From Myxacorys chilensis ATA2-1-KO14 (GTDB lineage: Bacteria > Cyanobacteriota > Cyanobacteriia > Leptolyngbyales > Leptolyngbyaceae), in contig JAHHHP010000013.1 in the NCBI GenBank assembly GCA_019359275.1, positions 1-64,000 of the forward strand: 64,000 nucleotides of DNA, written 5' to 3'. The position numbers were made by a program, and so were the translations under genes. The notes below the pieces were generated by a model. The model worked only from the letters and a program-made list of their open reading frames with translations, was not told the origin of the DNA and searched no databases. Positions within the stretch are counted from its first letter, which is position 1; each line of letters begins with the position of its first letter. Of this stretch, positions 26,934 through 35,456 are shown piece by piece.

Positions 26934-27618
26934 AGATGAGCAAGCTGTCCGGGAGTCAATTCTCGATCTGTTAGAGGCAGAAGGCTTTCATAGCATTGGA
27001 GGTGAGAACGGCACTGCTGGGGTCAACCTCGCGCATGAGTACCATCCTGATTTGATTTTGTGTGATATTCAGATGCCTGAGTTAGATGGCTATGGTGTGC
27101 TCACCAATCTTCGGCAATCGTCTGATACCGCCAGTATTCCCTTTATTTTTCTCAGTGCTAGAACGACAAAGGTTGACATTCGCCAAGGCATGGAGTTGGG
27201 GGCAGATGACTACCTGACGAAACCTTGTACCGCCGTTGAACTGTTGGGAGCAATTTCTGGACGCCTCGCGAAGCACCAAGCCTTGCTTCAACGCTACAGT
27301 CAATTGGGTAAACCTGCTGTTACAAATCAGCGCGATCGCTCAGAATTGAGTCAAGCGCCGGAAGCGACACAAACTTCTGGCACGCGCGATGGTTTGCTCA
27401 ATCATTTTTATCAAGAGTTACGCAATCCGCTCTCTAGCATTAACATGGCGCTGCATCTACTGAAATCGGCGGCGAATGAGAACTCTATGCTTTCCACGGT
27501 TCAGCAGGAGTATGGTCGCGAATTAGCGATTTTACAGGAGGTCTATAAGTTGCAAGACGTTCTGATTCCTGAGAGTGCCGCGTTGCTTCGGGGCTGTTAT
27601 CTGATTGACGCTGACTAG
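26911..27618 (+). CDS. response regulator with degenerate HisKA-like tail
   Basis: This 235-aa protein has a normal receiver domain (ILVIEDEQ, D52 in LILCDIQMP, FLSAR, K104 in YLTKP). A C-terminal helical segment follows (about 160-200) that resembles a HisKA dimerisation H-box but reads YQELRNPL. The phospho-histidine is replaced by Gln (Q168), and no HATPase follows. It may dimerise or compete with the kinase encoded by the preceding gene instead of signalling by phosphotransfer; that is inference. The start overlaps the upstream kinase gene by 23 nt. A 36-bp tandem duplication spans its stop codon. Confidence 0.85.
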   Translation: MKTILVIEDEQAVRESILDLLEAEGFHSIGGENGTAGVNLAHEYHPDLILCDIQMPELDGYGVLTNLRQSSDTASIPFIFLSARTTKVDIRQGMELGADDYLTKPCTAVELLGAISGRLAKHQALLQRYSQLGKPAVTNQRDRSELSQAPEATQTSGTRDGLLNHFYQELRNPLSSINMALHLLKSAANENSMLSTVQQEYGRELAILQEVYKLQDVLIPESAALLRGCYLIDAD

Positions 27619-27681
27619 CGTTCACTCAAATTATTGCGTCTCATTGCTGACTAGCGTTCACTCAAATTATTGCGTCTCATT
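27610..27681. repeat. perfect 36-bp tandem duplication across a stop codon
   Basis: Two identical 36-bp units (27610-27645 and 27646-27681) start within the last codons of the response regulator and include its TAG stop. The 3' part, TTATTGCGTCTCA, is then repeated once more and fades out near 27700. It looks like a recent replication-slippage event. Confidence 0.95.
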
Positions 27682-27806
27682 TATTGCGTCTCATTTATTG
27701 TGTTCTATTCTTGATTGACAACGGATTCATAGCGGATGTAGCAGATGAACGATTCACGTTATCCCTTCATCCGCTCGATCAAGCAAGAATTATATGTAAG
27801 CAGGGA

Positions 27807-28817
27807 TTAACGGAACTGAACCCGTGGATCAACCAACGCATACGAGAGATCGACCAACAAATTGATGAACACAAAGACGATCGCGACAAACACAACTCCG
27901 CCCTGCACAACGGGATAATCTCGCGCCAAAATTCCTTCGTAAATCCAAGACCCGATGCCTGACCAAGAAAAAATTGTTTCGGTCAGAATTGCGCCACCCA
28001 GAAGCGTTCCGAACTGGAGTCCAATCGTGGTGTTGATCGGGAGCAAGGCATTCTTGAGTGCATGACGAAACACGACTAATCGATCGGGCAAGCCTTTTGC
28101 TTTTGCGGTGCGGATGTAGTCTTGACCTAGCACATCTAGCATTGTGCTGCGGGTAATGCGAGCTACGATCGCGAGCGGGATAGTGCCTAAGGTCAAGGCA
28201 GGCAAGATCAGATGCGCGAGGACATCTGCCAAGACGGGCAGGTTGAATCTGAGCAAGGCATCTAAAACATAGAATCCAGTTATTGGCTGAAAGCTTAATC
28301 CGCTTTCAACTCCAATGCGTCCGCTTGGAGGCAACCATTGCAACGTGATCGAGAATAGATAGATCAGTAGCAGTCCCAACCAATACACGGGTAGCGACAC
28401 TCCGACCAGCGAGCTGCCCATCGTGAGTTGATCGAGCCAGCGATTTTTGTTGACAGCGGCTAAAACGCCTAATGGAATGCCTAACAGAACAGCAACAATC
28501 ATAGCTGCGATCGCCAGCTCAAAGGTGGCTGTCCACCGCGATCGAATCTCTTCTAAAATCGGAATTCCGCTGATCAAACTATTGCCGAGATTCAGCCGCA
28601 GCAGATTCCCTAAAAACGCGAAATACTGAAACACCAGAGGCTGATTCAGTCCTAACTGGTTGCGTAGCGCTTCAACTTGGTCTGGTGTCGCTCGTTCTCC
28701 AGCAAGCACGATTGCGGGATCGCCAGGAATTAAGCGCAGTAGTAGAAAAACGGCCAGTGTAATGCCAAATAAAACCGGAACAAGACCGAGAAGCCGTTTC
28801 AGAATGTACTGAGGCAT
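27807..28817 (-). CDS. ABC transporter permease, DppB/OppB type
   Basis: This 336-aa inner-membrane protein has the N-terminal MPQYILKRLLGLVPVLFGIT, the LIPGDPAIVLAG motif, six predicted membrane helices and the EAA-loop region RTAKAKGLPDRLVVFRHALKNALLP. These are typical of peptide/nickel-type (DppB, GsiC) permeases. I start at the ATG at 28815-28817, the family's normal start; an upstream in-frame start would add 26 residues. No partner permease, ATPase or binding protein is adjacent, as is common in cyanobacteria, so the substrate is unknown. Confidence 0.88.
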   Translation of the reverse strand: MPQYILKRLLGLVPVLFGITLAVFLLLRLIPGDPAIVLAGERATPDQVEALRNQLGLNQPLVFQYFAFLGNLLRLNLGNSLISGIPILEEIRSRWTATFELAIAAMIVAVLLGIPLGVLAAVNKNRWLDQLTMGSSLVGVSLPVYWLGLLLIYLFSITLQWLPPSGRIGVESGLSFQPITGFYVLDALLRFNLPVLADVLAHLILPALTLGTIPLAIVARITRSTMLDVLGQDYIRTAKAKGLPDRLVVFRHALKNALLPINTTIGLQFGTLLGGAILTETIFSWSGIGSWIYEGILARDYPVVQGGVVFVAIVFVFINLLVDLSYALVDPRVQFR

Positions 28818-29022
28818 GGAGCAGCAGGGGAGAGAGTATCGAGATTTTAGCGCTTCGCGCGATCGCTTCGCTGTTCCTGAAAGGATAATCGCCATTTCAT
28901 CCGGTCAACTCGACGCGCGATCTTTGGGCGATTCGCAAGGCGATCCTCCGTCCAACATCAAATGAGCGATCTAAGGGTTTCTCGACCCCCTTCGCAGCGT
29001 GACACCAACTGATATTCCTCAC

Positions 29023-29049
29023 AAAAAAATCCCAGACTAGCTGGGATTT
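29023..29049 (-). terminator. rho-independent terminator of psbH
   Basis: A perfect 9-bp stem (AAATCCCAG with CTGGGATTT) with a 5-nt loop is followed by a T run when read on the minus strand. It lies 38 nt after the psbH stop. Confidence 0.88.
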
Positions 29050-29086
29050 CAACATGCACTAGCAAATTCAAGCAGTGATGACAACC

Positions 29087-29290
29087 TTAGCCGCCTAAGC
29101 TTCTCCAGTCAACGCTGAAGTCGTTCAAGATCAGCGAGGAGTTGTAGATTTGCAGAATAATCAGCAAAAAGACGAGAAACAATGCCATGAAAACGCCCAT
29201 TAGAGGCGTAGTTCCCCAGCCCGGAACGACTTTTCCGTATTCGGAATTAAGGGGTTTTAGAACATCTCCCAACCGAGTGCGTTGTGCCAT
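29087..29290 (-). CDS. psbH: photosystem II reaction centre protein H
   Basis: This 67-aa single-pass thylakoid protein has the conserved [28 protein letters not shown], a membrane helix (about 29-48) and [13 protein letters not shown] at the end. PsbH sits near CP47 and supports PSII assembly and the Qa-Qb step. It lacks the phosphorylatable N-terminal extension of plants, as usual in cyanobacteria. AAGGTGAG precedes the ATG. It is divergent from psbN, the common cyanobacterial arrangement, and ends in a clear terminator. A 7-bp inverted repeat (AGAATTT with AAATTCT, near 29320-29335) lies in the shared upstream space. Confidence 0.97.
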   Translation of the reverse strand: MAQRTRLGDVLKPLNSEYGKVVPGWGTTPLMGVFMALFLVFLLIILQIYNSSLILNDFSVDWRSLGG

Positions 29291-29378
29291 TGGCTCACCT
29301 TAAAACGATAGTCTCGACAGAATTTGTAAATTCTTTGTAATAGTATAGAGGAATCCTTCTCATAAATTGAATCGCGTT

Positions 29379-29510
29379 ATGGAACCTGCAATAGCTCTTA
29401 ACATTTCGATCTGCGCGGTGGTGATTGGTATCACGGGGTATGCGGTCTATACAGCGTTTGGTCCGCCGTCTCAGGCGTTAGATGATCCGTTTGAGGATCA
29501 TGAGGACTAA
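29379..29510 (+). CDS. psbN: PsbN, photosystem II assembly/repair factor
   Basis: This 43-aa protein has one membrane helix (about residues 5-27, ALNISICAVVIGITGYAVYTAFG). It then has the highly conserved tail PPSQALDDPFEDHED. PsbN is not a PSII subunit but is needed for PSII assembly and recovery. It is transcribed divergently from psbH and followed by a strong terminator hairpin. Confidence 0.96.
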   Translation: MEPAIALNISICAVVIGITGYAVYTAFGPPSQALDDPFEDHED

Positions 29511-29516
29511 GAGTGT

Positions 29517-29543
29517 GGGTGTGTTTCGGCGCACCCTTTTTTT
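29517..29543 (+). terminator. rho-independent terminator of psbN
   Basis: A 7-bp GC-rich stem (GGGTGTG with CGCACCC, one G-T pair) with a 6-nt loop is followed by seven T residues. It starts 6 nt after the psbN stop and also separates psbN from the convergent mannosidase gene. Confidence 0.88.
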
Positions 29544-29566
29544 GTCGGTTCTTTGTCAGTGTGGGT

Positions 29567-32500
29567 TTAGGGTGACATGTTTAGGGCGAAGGTACGGATT
29601 TGCCAAGGCTGGATTTGGGTGTCTGCGGATTGAGTCGCGGATGTAGCGGATCGTGGATTGGGGCGTTCGAGGAGATCGACGGAGTGCGTGATCAGGGGCT
29701 TGGCAGAGCCAATTGTAAGGCCAAGGTCGCTTTTGAGCTTGAGATCGGTAGGTTTGCCGTGACACTCGTAACAGCGGAGAATCCAGACATTAGGATTGTC
29801 TTCGGATTGCTTGAGAGCGGTCAGCATTAGATTTTCGGATTGCAGATCGAGGAGCGAGGCAACGGGCGGAAGCGTGCCTTCAGGATTAGGATCGAGTCGT
29901 ACAGCGTGTAGTGGTTGTTTTAGTTCATGGCTTTTTCGCACCGTTTGCGCCGATTGCCAGTCGCCAGCGTGAGGATAGATCGCGTAGGTAAATTGGTGAT
30001 AACCAAGGTCTGCTTCTGGATCGGGAAATTCAGACCCTCGAAGTAAGGTGAGCCGAATTTGATTGGGTTGGCAGTCGTAGCCGTGTTTGCAGTCGCTCAG
30101 CAAACTCACGCCGTAGTTTTTGTCGCTTAAATCTGCCCAGCCTAATGCCGAGACTTCCCATTGGGCTTTTTCTTGTGCGGTTTTTGGTGTTGTGGTGCGC
30201 TCATTTGCTTCGCAGTTCCCCTTGCGGGTAATCGCACCGCAAGCAATCTCGTAAGTAGCTTGGTCGGCACTGACTGTTAACGGAAACGCGGCTTTCACAA
30301 CGACATGGCGTTCTTGCCAATCTACAGTCGTGGTGATTTCTAGAGCAGGCGAATTGTGTTTAAGACGGTAGACCTGATTAAAAATAGATTGTCCGATTTG
30401 TCGAGTGACTCGAATTCGCGATTCAAATAGTTTTCCGTCGGGATGAATGTGATGGCTCCCCAGATCATCGCGATCGCGGCTAATGTCTAGAAGTTTTGCA
30501 GGAGGGAGAGGATGTTGGGCGTAGTCTGGATCGATATTCCAAGCATCCCAATATTGCCCTTCGTCGCGAAAGGCTTGGAGTTGGTTTCCAGGATGGCTGA
30601 GGATTTCGCGCTGATGTTGCTTGTCAAATATACTCGCCAGATCGCCTGTGTTTGGATCGACGCTGACGCGCAGAAACTCATTTTCTAAAATGTATTCGGG
30701 TTGCTGGACGGTGAGTTTTTTTGGCTCGGCTTCGGTTGGGCAAAGCCAAAAGCAGCGATAGCCGATCGCTGGGATTTGGTCTGCTAAGAAGGCGATGGAA
30801 TGCCCGTCGAGTTTGGAGTTGTGACGATAGGCGTAATAATTCTGGTCGTGAATCTCGTGTCCATGCAGGTCATAGACTCCCCAATGCTTCACGGTCTCTG
30901 TCTGTGGCACAAACAGTTCGATGATTTCGGATCGTGCCCAGCCGAGCGGATTAAACACGACGATCGCTTGTGCGTCGGGATGAGGGGGTGGAGGAAAGGC
31001 AATTTGAGCCGCGATCGCGCCGAGTGCGGTTTCGCGAATGTCTGAGCAGATGCGCTTTGCGTCTTCCCACTCTCGATTGGCATCGACGAAGACTTGAGTG
31101 ATAGATGAACCAGGCAGAATGTCATGGAATTGGTTAAAGAGAACCTTTTTCCAAGCGGCTTCTAGAGCGTCTTTTGGATAAGGGGCTTGGGTTGAGAGGG
31201 TGGCCAAGGATGCGAACAGTTCTGCCTGATATAGCAAGGCTTCACAGTCCCGATTGAAGCGTTTTTGATCGCCGTGGGTGGTGTAACAGCCACGATGGAA
31301 TTCTAAATAAAGCTCGTCGTTCCAAAGTGGAATCGGGTTCAGTTCCTGATCCATCTCGCTTGAAGGTTGATCATTCGTCGTTGAACCTCCGAGCTTCGTC
31401 GTTGAACCTTCGAGCTTCGCGGCTGAATGTTTGAGCTTCGTCGTTGAACCTTCGAGCTTCGCGGCTGAATGTTGATCATTCGTCGTTGAAGCTCCGGGCT
31501 TCGTCGTTGAACCTTCGAGCTTCACGGCTGAATGTTTGAGCTTCGTCGTTGAATGTTCGAGCTTCGCGGTTGAAGGTTGATCATTCGTCGTTGAATCTAA
31601 AAGCATCGCGCTTGAATGTTGATCATTCATCACCGAATGTTCGAGGTGGGTTGATGAATGTTCGAGGTGGGACAACCCACCTTTTGAGTTCAGCGATTCA
31701 GCACTTCGGTTCTCCAACGATTCCAAATACTTCAACGCGGTTATAAATTTCAACGTCGGGAAAAACGGAGACTTCTCCCATCGTTTTGCGATCGTCAGCA
31801 TGTCACGAGTTGGGCCTCCTCCATGATCTCCCACGCCTGGAAGCCAAAGACAATCGGTTGAGCCAGTTCGGGTAAACCATTCCCAGGCATAGGTAGACAG
31901 TGCGATCGGGTCGATGCCCTCACCAATCGGAGAAGACATCAGACTAAACACCGTGCTTCCATCTGGAGCTTGCCACTGGAACATTTCGTAGGGGTATTTG
32001 TTGGTATCGTTCCAGCGGAATTTTTGGGTAACGAAGTAATCCATTCCTCCCTGCTTCAGGAGTTGGGGTAGCTGCCAGTTAAATCCAAATGTGTCAGGCA
32101 ACCACGCGATTCGGTTAATGTCGCCAAACTTTTCTTGGTAGTAGCGCTGACCATAGAGGATGTGACGCGCGATCGCTTCGCCGCTGATCAGGTTCATCTC
32201 TGGCTCAACCCACAGCCCGCCGATCACTTCCCAGCGTCCATCCTCCACCCGCTCTTTAATCTGCGCGAATAGCTCTGGACGGTTTTGCTCAATCCATTGG
32301 TACAGAGCAGGCGTCGAGTGACAGAATGTGAGGTCTGGAAAGTCATTTTGCAAGTTCAACACCGAATTGAACGTGCGTTCGGCGGCTTTCCAGGTTTCCT
32401 CTACATCCCAGAGCCAAGCCATATCTAGATGCGCGTGACCCACCATAAAGACGGTGTGCTGTTTGAGTCGCGGACTGAAAGAGTGGAGGCGATCGCGCAA

Positions 32501-33139
32501 TTTTTGCAACGCGCCGTGTAATTTGGAGCGATCGCTTACGTCTAACCAATCAAACTGCCCGACTTGCGCTTCAACGGTTGCCAACTCCTCTGGCGCAAAC
32601 GTTTCTAAATAACTTTGCAACACCGCCAGTTCATCAGCAACGAAGCCCGGATCAATATCGTCATAGTCCGATTCGTACATTAGCCGCGACTTCATCAGTC
32701 CGCCGATATCGTGCCCCGGACTCACAAGCCGAATTCCGACGCGGACGACTTCCCCCGGAACCACCTGCTGACTTAACACCACTCGGCAGGAGTGATCAAA
32801 CAAATCGCCTTCCTGAACTTTTTCATCATTGACAAAAACTTGGGCAACCTCTGCCCACCACGTCAGCGCGAGTCGCAGCGTTAGCCCATCTACCGGATAG
32901 CCCTGCACATCTTCCGGCAACCGAAATTCTTGGTAAAACCAGCGCACCTTGCGCCCTTTCTCCCAGACGAGATAGCCCTTCTCATTCAGTTCGCCCGTCT
33001 CGAAGGATTGAGCCGGTAACGCTGTAATGTCACAATCGCGAGTGCAGATCTGCCAATCGCTCTGCACGTCTCGTTGAGTCAGTTGACGCAAGTGATGGAT
33101 GACACCAGAAATAATAGATTGATTCGCAGAGTCCAGCAT
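29567..33139 (-). CDS. alpha-mannosidase (GH38) with heptapeptide-repeat insertion
   Basis: This 1190-aa cytosolic glycosidase has the GH38 catalytic domain with H237-x-D239 in GHAHLDMAWLWDVEETW, the nucleophile D349 in AWLPDTFGFNW, and GGLWVEPEMNLISGE. The middle and C-terminal beta domains follow (YILENEFLRVSVDPNTGDLASIFDK, LTLLRGSEFPDPEADLGYHQFTYAIYPH). It should hydrolyse alpha-mannosides. It is longer than typical because residues 491-595 are 15 tandem heptapeptides inserted just before NPIPLWNDELYLEFHRGCYTTHGDQK, a conserved catalytic-domain segment. The frame is open across the insertion. It converges with psbN and is divergent from the next gene. Confidence 0.93.
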   Translation of the reverse strand: MLDSANQSIISGVIHHLRQLTQRDVQSDWQICTRDCDITALPAQSFETGELNEKGYLVWEKGRKVRWFYQEFRLPEDVQGYPVDGLTLRLALTWWAEVAQVFVNDEKVQEGDLFDHSCRVVLSQQVVPGEVVRVGIRLVSPGHDIGGLMKSRLMYESDYDDIDPGFVADELAVLQSYLETFAPEELATVEAQVGQFDWLDVSDRSKLHGALQKLRDRLHSFSPRLKQHTVFMVGHAHLDMAWLWDVEETWKAAERTFNSVLNLQNDFPDLTFCHSTPALYQWIEQNRPELFAQIKERVEDGRWEVIGGLWVEPEMNLISGEAIARHILYGQRYYQEKFGDINRIAWLPDTFGFNWQLPQLLKQGGMDYFVTQKFRWNDTNKYPYEMFQWQAPDGSTVFSLMSSPIGEGIDPIALSTYAWEWFTRTGSTDCLWLPGVGDHGGGPTRDMLTIAKRWEKSPFFPTLKFITALKYLESLENRSAESLNSKGGLSHLEHSSTHLEHSVMNDQHSSAMLLDSTTNDQPSTAKLEHSTTKLKHSAVKLEGSTTKPGASTTNDQHSAAKLEGSTTKLKHSAAKLEGSTTKLGGSTTNDQPSSEMDQELNPIPLWNDELYLEFHRGCYTTHGDQKRFNRDCEALLYQAELFASLATLSTQAPYPKDALEAAWKKVLFNQFHDILPGSSITQVFVDANREWEDAKRICSDIRETALGAIAAQIAFPPPPHPDAQAIVVFNPLGWARSEIIELFVPQTETVKHWGVYDLHGHEIHDQNYYAYRHNSKLDGHSIAFLADQIPAIGYRCFWLCPTEAEPKKLTVQQPEYILENEFLRVSVDPNTGDLASIFDKQHQREILSHPGNQLQAFRDEGQYWDAWNIDPDYAQHPLPPAKLLDISRDRDDLGSHHIHPDGKLFESRIRVTRQIGQSIFNQVYRLKHNSPALEITTTVDWQERHVVVKAAFPLTVSADQATYEIACGAITRKGNCEANERTTTPKTAQEKAQWEVSALGWADLSDKNYGVSLLSDCKHGYDCQPNQIRLTLLRGSEFPDPEADLGYHQFTYAIYPHAGDWQSAQTVRKSHELKQPLHAVRLDPNPEGTLPPVASLLDLQSENLMLTALKQSEDNPNVWILRCYECHGKPTDLKLKSDLGLTIGSAKPLITHSVDLLERPNPRSATSATQSADTQIQPWQIRTFALNMSP
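31355..31669 (-). repeat. 15 x 21-bp in-frame tandem repeats within alpha-mannosidase
   Basis: The protein reads as consecutive heptapeptides with consensus near K-L-E-x-S-T-T, alternating with N-D-Q-x-S-x-x: for example HLEHSST, NDQHSSA, KLEHSTT, KLKHSAV, KLEGSTT, KPGASTT, KLGGSTT, NDQPSSE. The DNA units are 21 bp, degenerate but clearly related, and total exactly 315 bp, so the reading frame is kept. The peptide is hydrophilic and probably forms an exposed flexible loop. Confidence 0.93.
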
Positions 33140-33168
33140 AAAGTCGAATATGATAGGGGAGCGCTACA

Positions 33169-34923
33169 GTGACGACTTCACCGCTCCCTAAGTCTATGGC
33201 TTCTAACGGTCGCTATCAAAGTCATCTCCTCAGTTTTCTGTCTCGTCAACGACAGAAGATTGCGGACAAAACGAGTGTGTTGCTGAGACAAGCAAAACTC
33301 ACCACGCTCTGGAGCGCTCAGATTTTACTCTATCCGGTGTATGCCGTTTACCAAACGACACGACTAGTCGGACGCCAACTGAAGCAGACCGCACAACGAG
33401 CGACTTTCAGCCTGAAGGTTGATCAAGGCTCTCCTCATTCAGCACCGCCAGAGCGTCTTGAAAGTGACACATCGATTCAGCGAGTGTTATCGGCAGTTGC
33501 GCAAGCCGTCCAGCCTGAACTCCATGAACCTCAAGTTACGGTCGAGCAACCCCGCAGAATTCTGGACTTCCTTTTACTGCCCGTCACCGTCGTTCGCCGC
33601 TTCTTATCACCAGCTTCGGTCAACCTCTCCGATGCTCTAGCAGACGTTTCCCCCGCCCCGATCACCTCAGCGTCTTCAACGTCGATCGCGGCTCAAGCCT
33701 CTGAAACCGCGATCGTTAAGCCGCGCTTGCCGATTCAAGCGATCGCATCCCTGCTCGATACGCGAAACCTCGTGCTGATCCTAAACGGCAACGTTATTCT
33801 CGACACGCTCACGCCCGACCAACAGCACCAGATTCAGCAGCGCATTATTTTCGAGCTTGCCCTCTACCGCCATTGGTGCAAGCAGCAATCCTTGGGCGCG
33901 TCCTCACCGCTACCGCTTCCCGACGATCGCCCGACGATCTTGCCTCCCGTCCGCATCTTCCGGCAACTCATGGCATGGGTGCAGACTGGACCTATTGCGA
34001 TCGCCACTAACCTATTTCAAGAATCCGCCTTAGCCACAACGTACGGCTCCGATGGAACCGTCATTCAATCTCCAACTGGGCTAGATTGGTTTGTTCCAAA
34101 TATCAGCGGGTCAGACATTAGTTGGAACGTGACTCCGCCAAAACTTCCTAGCGCCGGAGACTTAAAGACCGCGTTCGGTCAACTTCCGAGATGGACAGAC
34201 CTAGAAGCCTTGGTTTGGGCAGCCATTCACTACTTCTTCGGCGGACAAGATCGACGCTTTGCCCCGTCCTATCCCTATCTTGGTAGCACAACAGAAGATC
34301 TTGGTGGCACAACAGAAGCCTCTGATCCTCAACTCACCGCAAAGTCTAACTGGTTATCGTGGTCAGATTTGTTTGGTCGTCCACCTGCTTACCCAACCTC
34401 GGCTCCAGAAATTGCGATCGCTGGAACTTTAGCAGATCCGGTTTCTTTGAAGTTGCGCTCTGCGCTAATCGCTCAAGACGGTTTACGCCCAGAAGTGACT
34501 TCTCGGACTCAACCCCGCCTTGCCCCCCGCTCTAAAATTTTGCTCGGTCGCTCGTTTAAGCAATGGTTGCAGCGCTACTTCAACGCTCGAACGTCAGTTG
34601 TCGTGCATCAACCCATCGAGTTGAAGGTAGATGACCCGATTGAAAAGGGTAATCTCACCATCCGCGATCGTCAGCCTAGTCACGTCGAAATCACTGCGCC
34701 CGCATCCATCAATCCGACTCCCTCTGAGGTTGAAGAGAGCTTAGCCACTTACACGTCCCATTCGGCTACTCATACACCAGATTGGATCGAGACAGACGCG
34801 ATCGCGGCAGGCTACGTCAAATCCCCCGTGCAGAGAGTGATGAGTTGGCTAGATCATCTCGTTTCTTGGGTTGAAGCAAAACTCATTGCCGTTTGGAATT
34901 GGTTAACAGCGCGAGAGTCGTAG
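33169..34923 (+). CDS. conserved hypothetical protein, membrane-associated tail likely
   Basis: I do not recognise this 584-aa protein. Its N-terminus is basic with an amphipathic or hydrophobic stretch (LTTLWSAQILLYPVYAVYQTTRLVG, about 44-68). The middle contains segments reminiscent of permuted beta/helical domains (LLDTRNLVLILNGNVILDTLTPDQQHQIQQRIIFELALY). The C-terminus ends in a Trp-rich helix (RVMSWLDHLVSWVEAKLIAVWNWL). A pair of 21-bp repeats encodes LGSTTED-LGGTTEA. The start is a GTG with GGGGAG about 9 nt upstream; the ATG at 33196 is an alternative. It is probably a cyanobacterial-specific family. It lies divergently from alpha-mannosidase, and psbI follows. Confidence 0.7.
   Translation: MTTSPLPKSMASNGRYQSHLLSFLSRQRQKIADKTSVLLRQAKLTTLWSAQILLYPVYAVYQTTRLVGRQLKQTAQRATFSLKVDQGSPHSAPPERLESDTSIQRVLSAVAQAVQPELHEPQVTVEQPRRILDFLLLPVTVVRRFLSPASVNLSDALADVSPAPITSASSTSIAAQASETAIVKPRLPIQAIASLLDTRNLVLILNGNVILDTLTPDQQHQIQQRIIFELALYRHWCKQQSLGASSPLPLPDDRPTILPPVRIFRQLMAWVQTGPIAIATNLFQESALATTYGSDGTVIQSPTGLDWFVPNISGSDISWNVTPPKLPSAGDLKTAFGQLPRWTDLEALVWAAIHYFFGGQDRRFAPSYPYLGSTTEDLGGTTEASDPQLTAKSNWLSWSDLFGRPPAYPTSAPEIAIAGTLADPVSLKLRSALIAQDGLRPEVTSRTQPRLAPRSKILLGRSFKQWLQRYFNARTSVVVHQPIELKVDDPIEKGNLTIRDRQPSHVEITAPASINPTPSEVEESLATYTSHSATHTPDWIETDAIAAGYVKSPVQRVMSWLDHLVSWVEAKLIAVWNWLTARES
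34279..34320 (+). repeat. two 21-bp in-frame direct repeats
   Basis: Units at 34279-34299 and 34300-34320 differ at only a few bases and encode LGSTTED and LGGTTEA. The heptad period and the GSTT/GGTT core resemble the heptapeptides in the neighbouring alpha-mannosidase. Confidence 0.85.
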
Positions 34924-34950
34924 GCGCTTAAAAACGGTACAGCACTCCTG

Positions 34951-34956
34951 TAAGAT
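34951..34956 (+). promoter_or_regulatory. candidate -10 element for psbI
   Basis: TAAGAT lies 66 nt upstream of the psbI ATG in a short intergenic space. A matching -35 is not convincing. GGAG upstream of the ATG (near 35010) serves as ribosome binding site. Confidence 0.3.
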
Positions 34957-35022
34957 AGAAACACGCTTGCCGTTCAGACGGAATTTATCAACGCCTTTCA
35001 TAACCCCTGGAGTTATTCAGTT

Positions 35023-35139
35023 ATGATCACGCTCAAGGTCATTGTTTACATCACTGTGGCATTTTTTGTGGGTCTATTTGTTTTCGGCTTCCTATCGAAT
35101 GACCCCTCGCGGAATCCTAACCGCCGAGACTTAGAGTAA
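35023..35139 (+). CDS. psbI: photosystem II reaction centre protein I
   Basis: This 38-aa thylakoid protein consists of one membrane helix ([21 protein letters not shown], about residues 4-24) and the conserved polar tail [14 protein letters not shown]. It matches PsbI over its full length. PsbI binds next to D1 at the PSII reaction centre core and assists dimer stability and assembly. It is monocistronic, with its own ribosome binding site and a terminator hairpin 25 nt downstream. Confidence 0.97.
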   Translation: MITLKVIVYITVAFFVGLFVFGFLSNDPSRNPNRRDLE

Positions 35140-35164
35140 TTCATCCTCGTGTGCGAGGTTTTGG

Positions 35165-35187
35165 GGGCAGTTTATCTGCCCTCTTTT
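35165..35187 (+). terminator. rho-independent terminator of psbI
   Basis: The stem GGGCAG/CTGCCC with a short AT loop is followed by CTTTTT. A second small hairpin (CCTCG/CGAGG, 35144-35157) precedes it. Confidence 0.82.
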
Positions 35188-35456
35188 TATGGAGTGATCA
35201 TTCAGAGCTTGAACGTTTAATTTGCTCTGAACGTTTAGTTTGCAAGTAAAGCTAAGCTTCAGTCCACACGCTTTGGTGAATGATAAATGACAGTTGGAAC
35301 TTCAGTTGACATGGATAGTCTCTAAATTTTTAACTCTAAATTTTTAACCCCGCCGCTCCTATAGACAAATTACCAATTACGGATTACAACTTATTCGGTT
35401 TCTCACTGCACCGTCATAGCTAATACATTTACGACTTACGACTTACAAATTACTCT

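Noticed and set aside
27684..27962. 92-codon plus-strand frame next to the ABC permease
   Set aside because: More than half of it is antisense to the conserved C-terminus of the permease.
31355..31669. 21-bp repeats as a possible CRISPR or intergenic repeat
   Set aside because: There are no spacers, the units are in frame within a gene, and the peptide is periodic.
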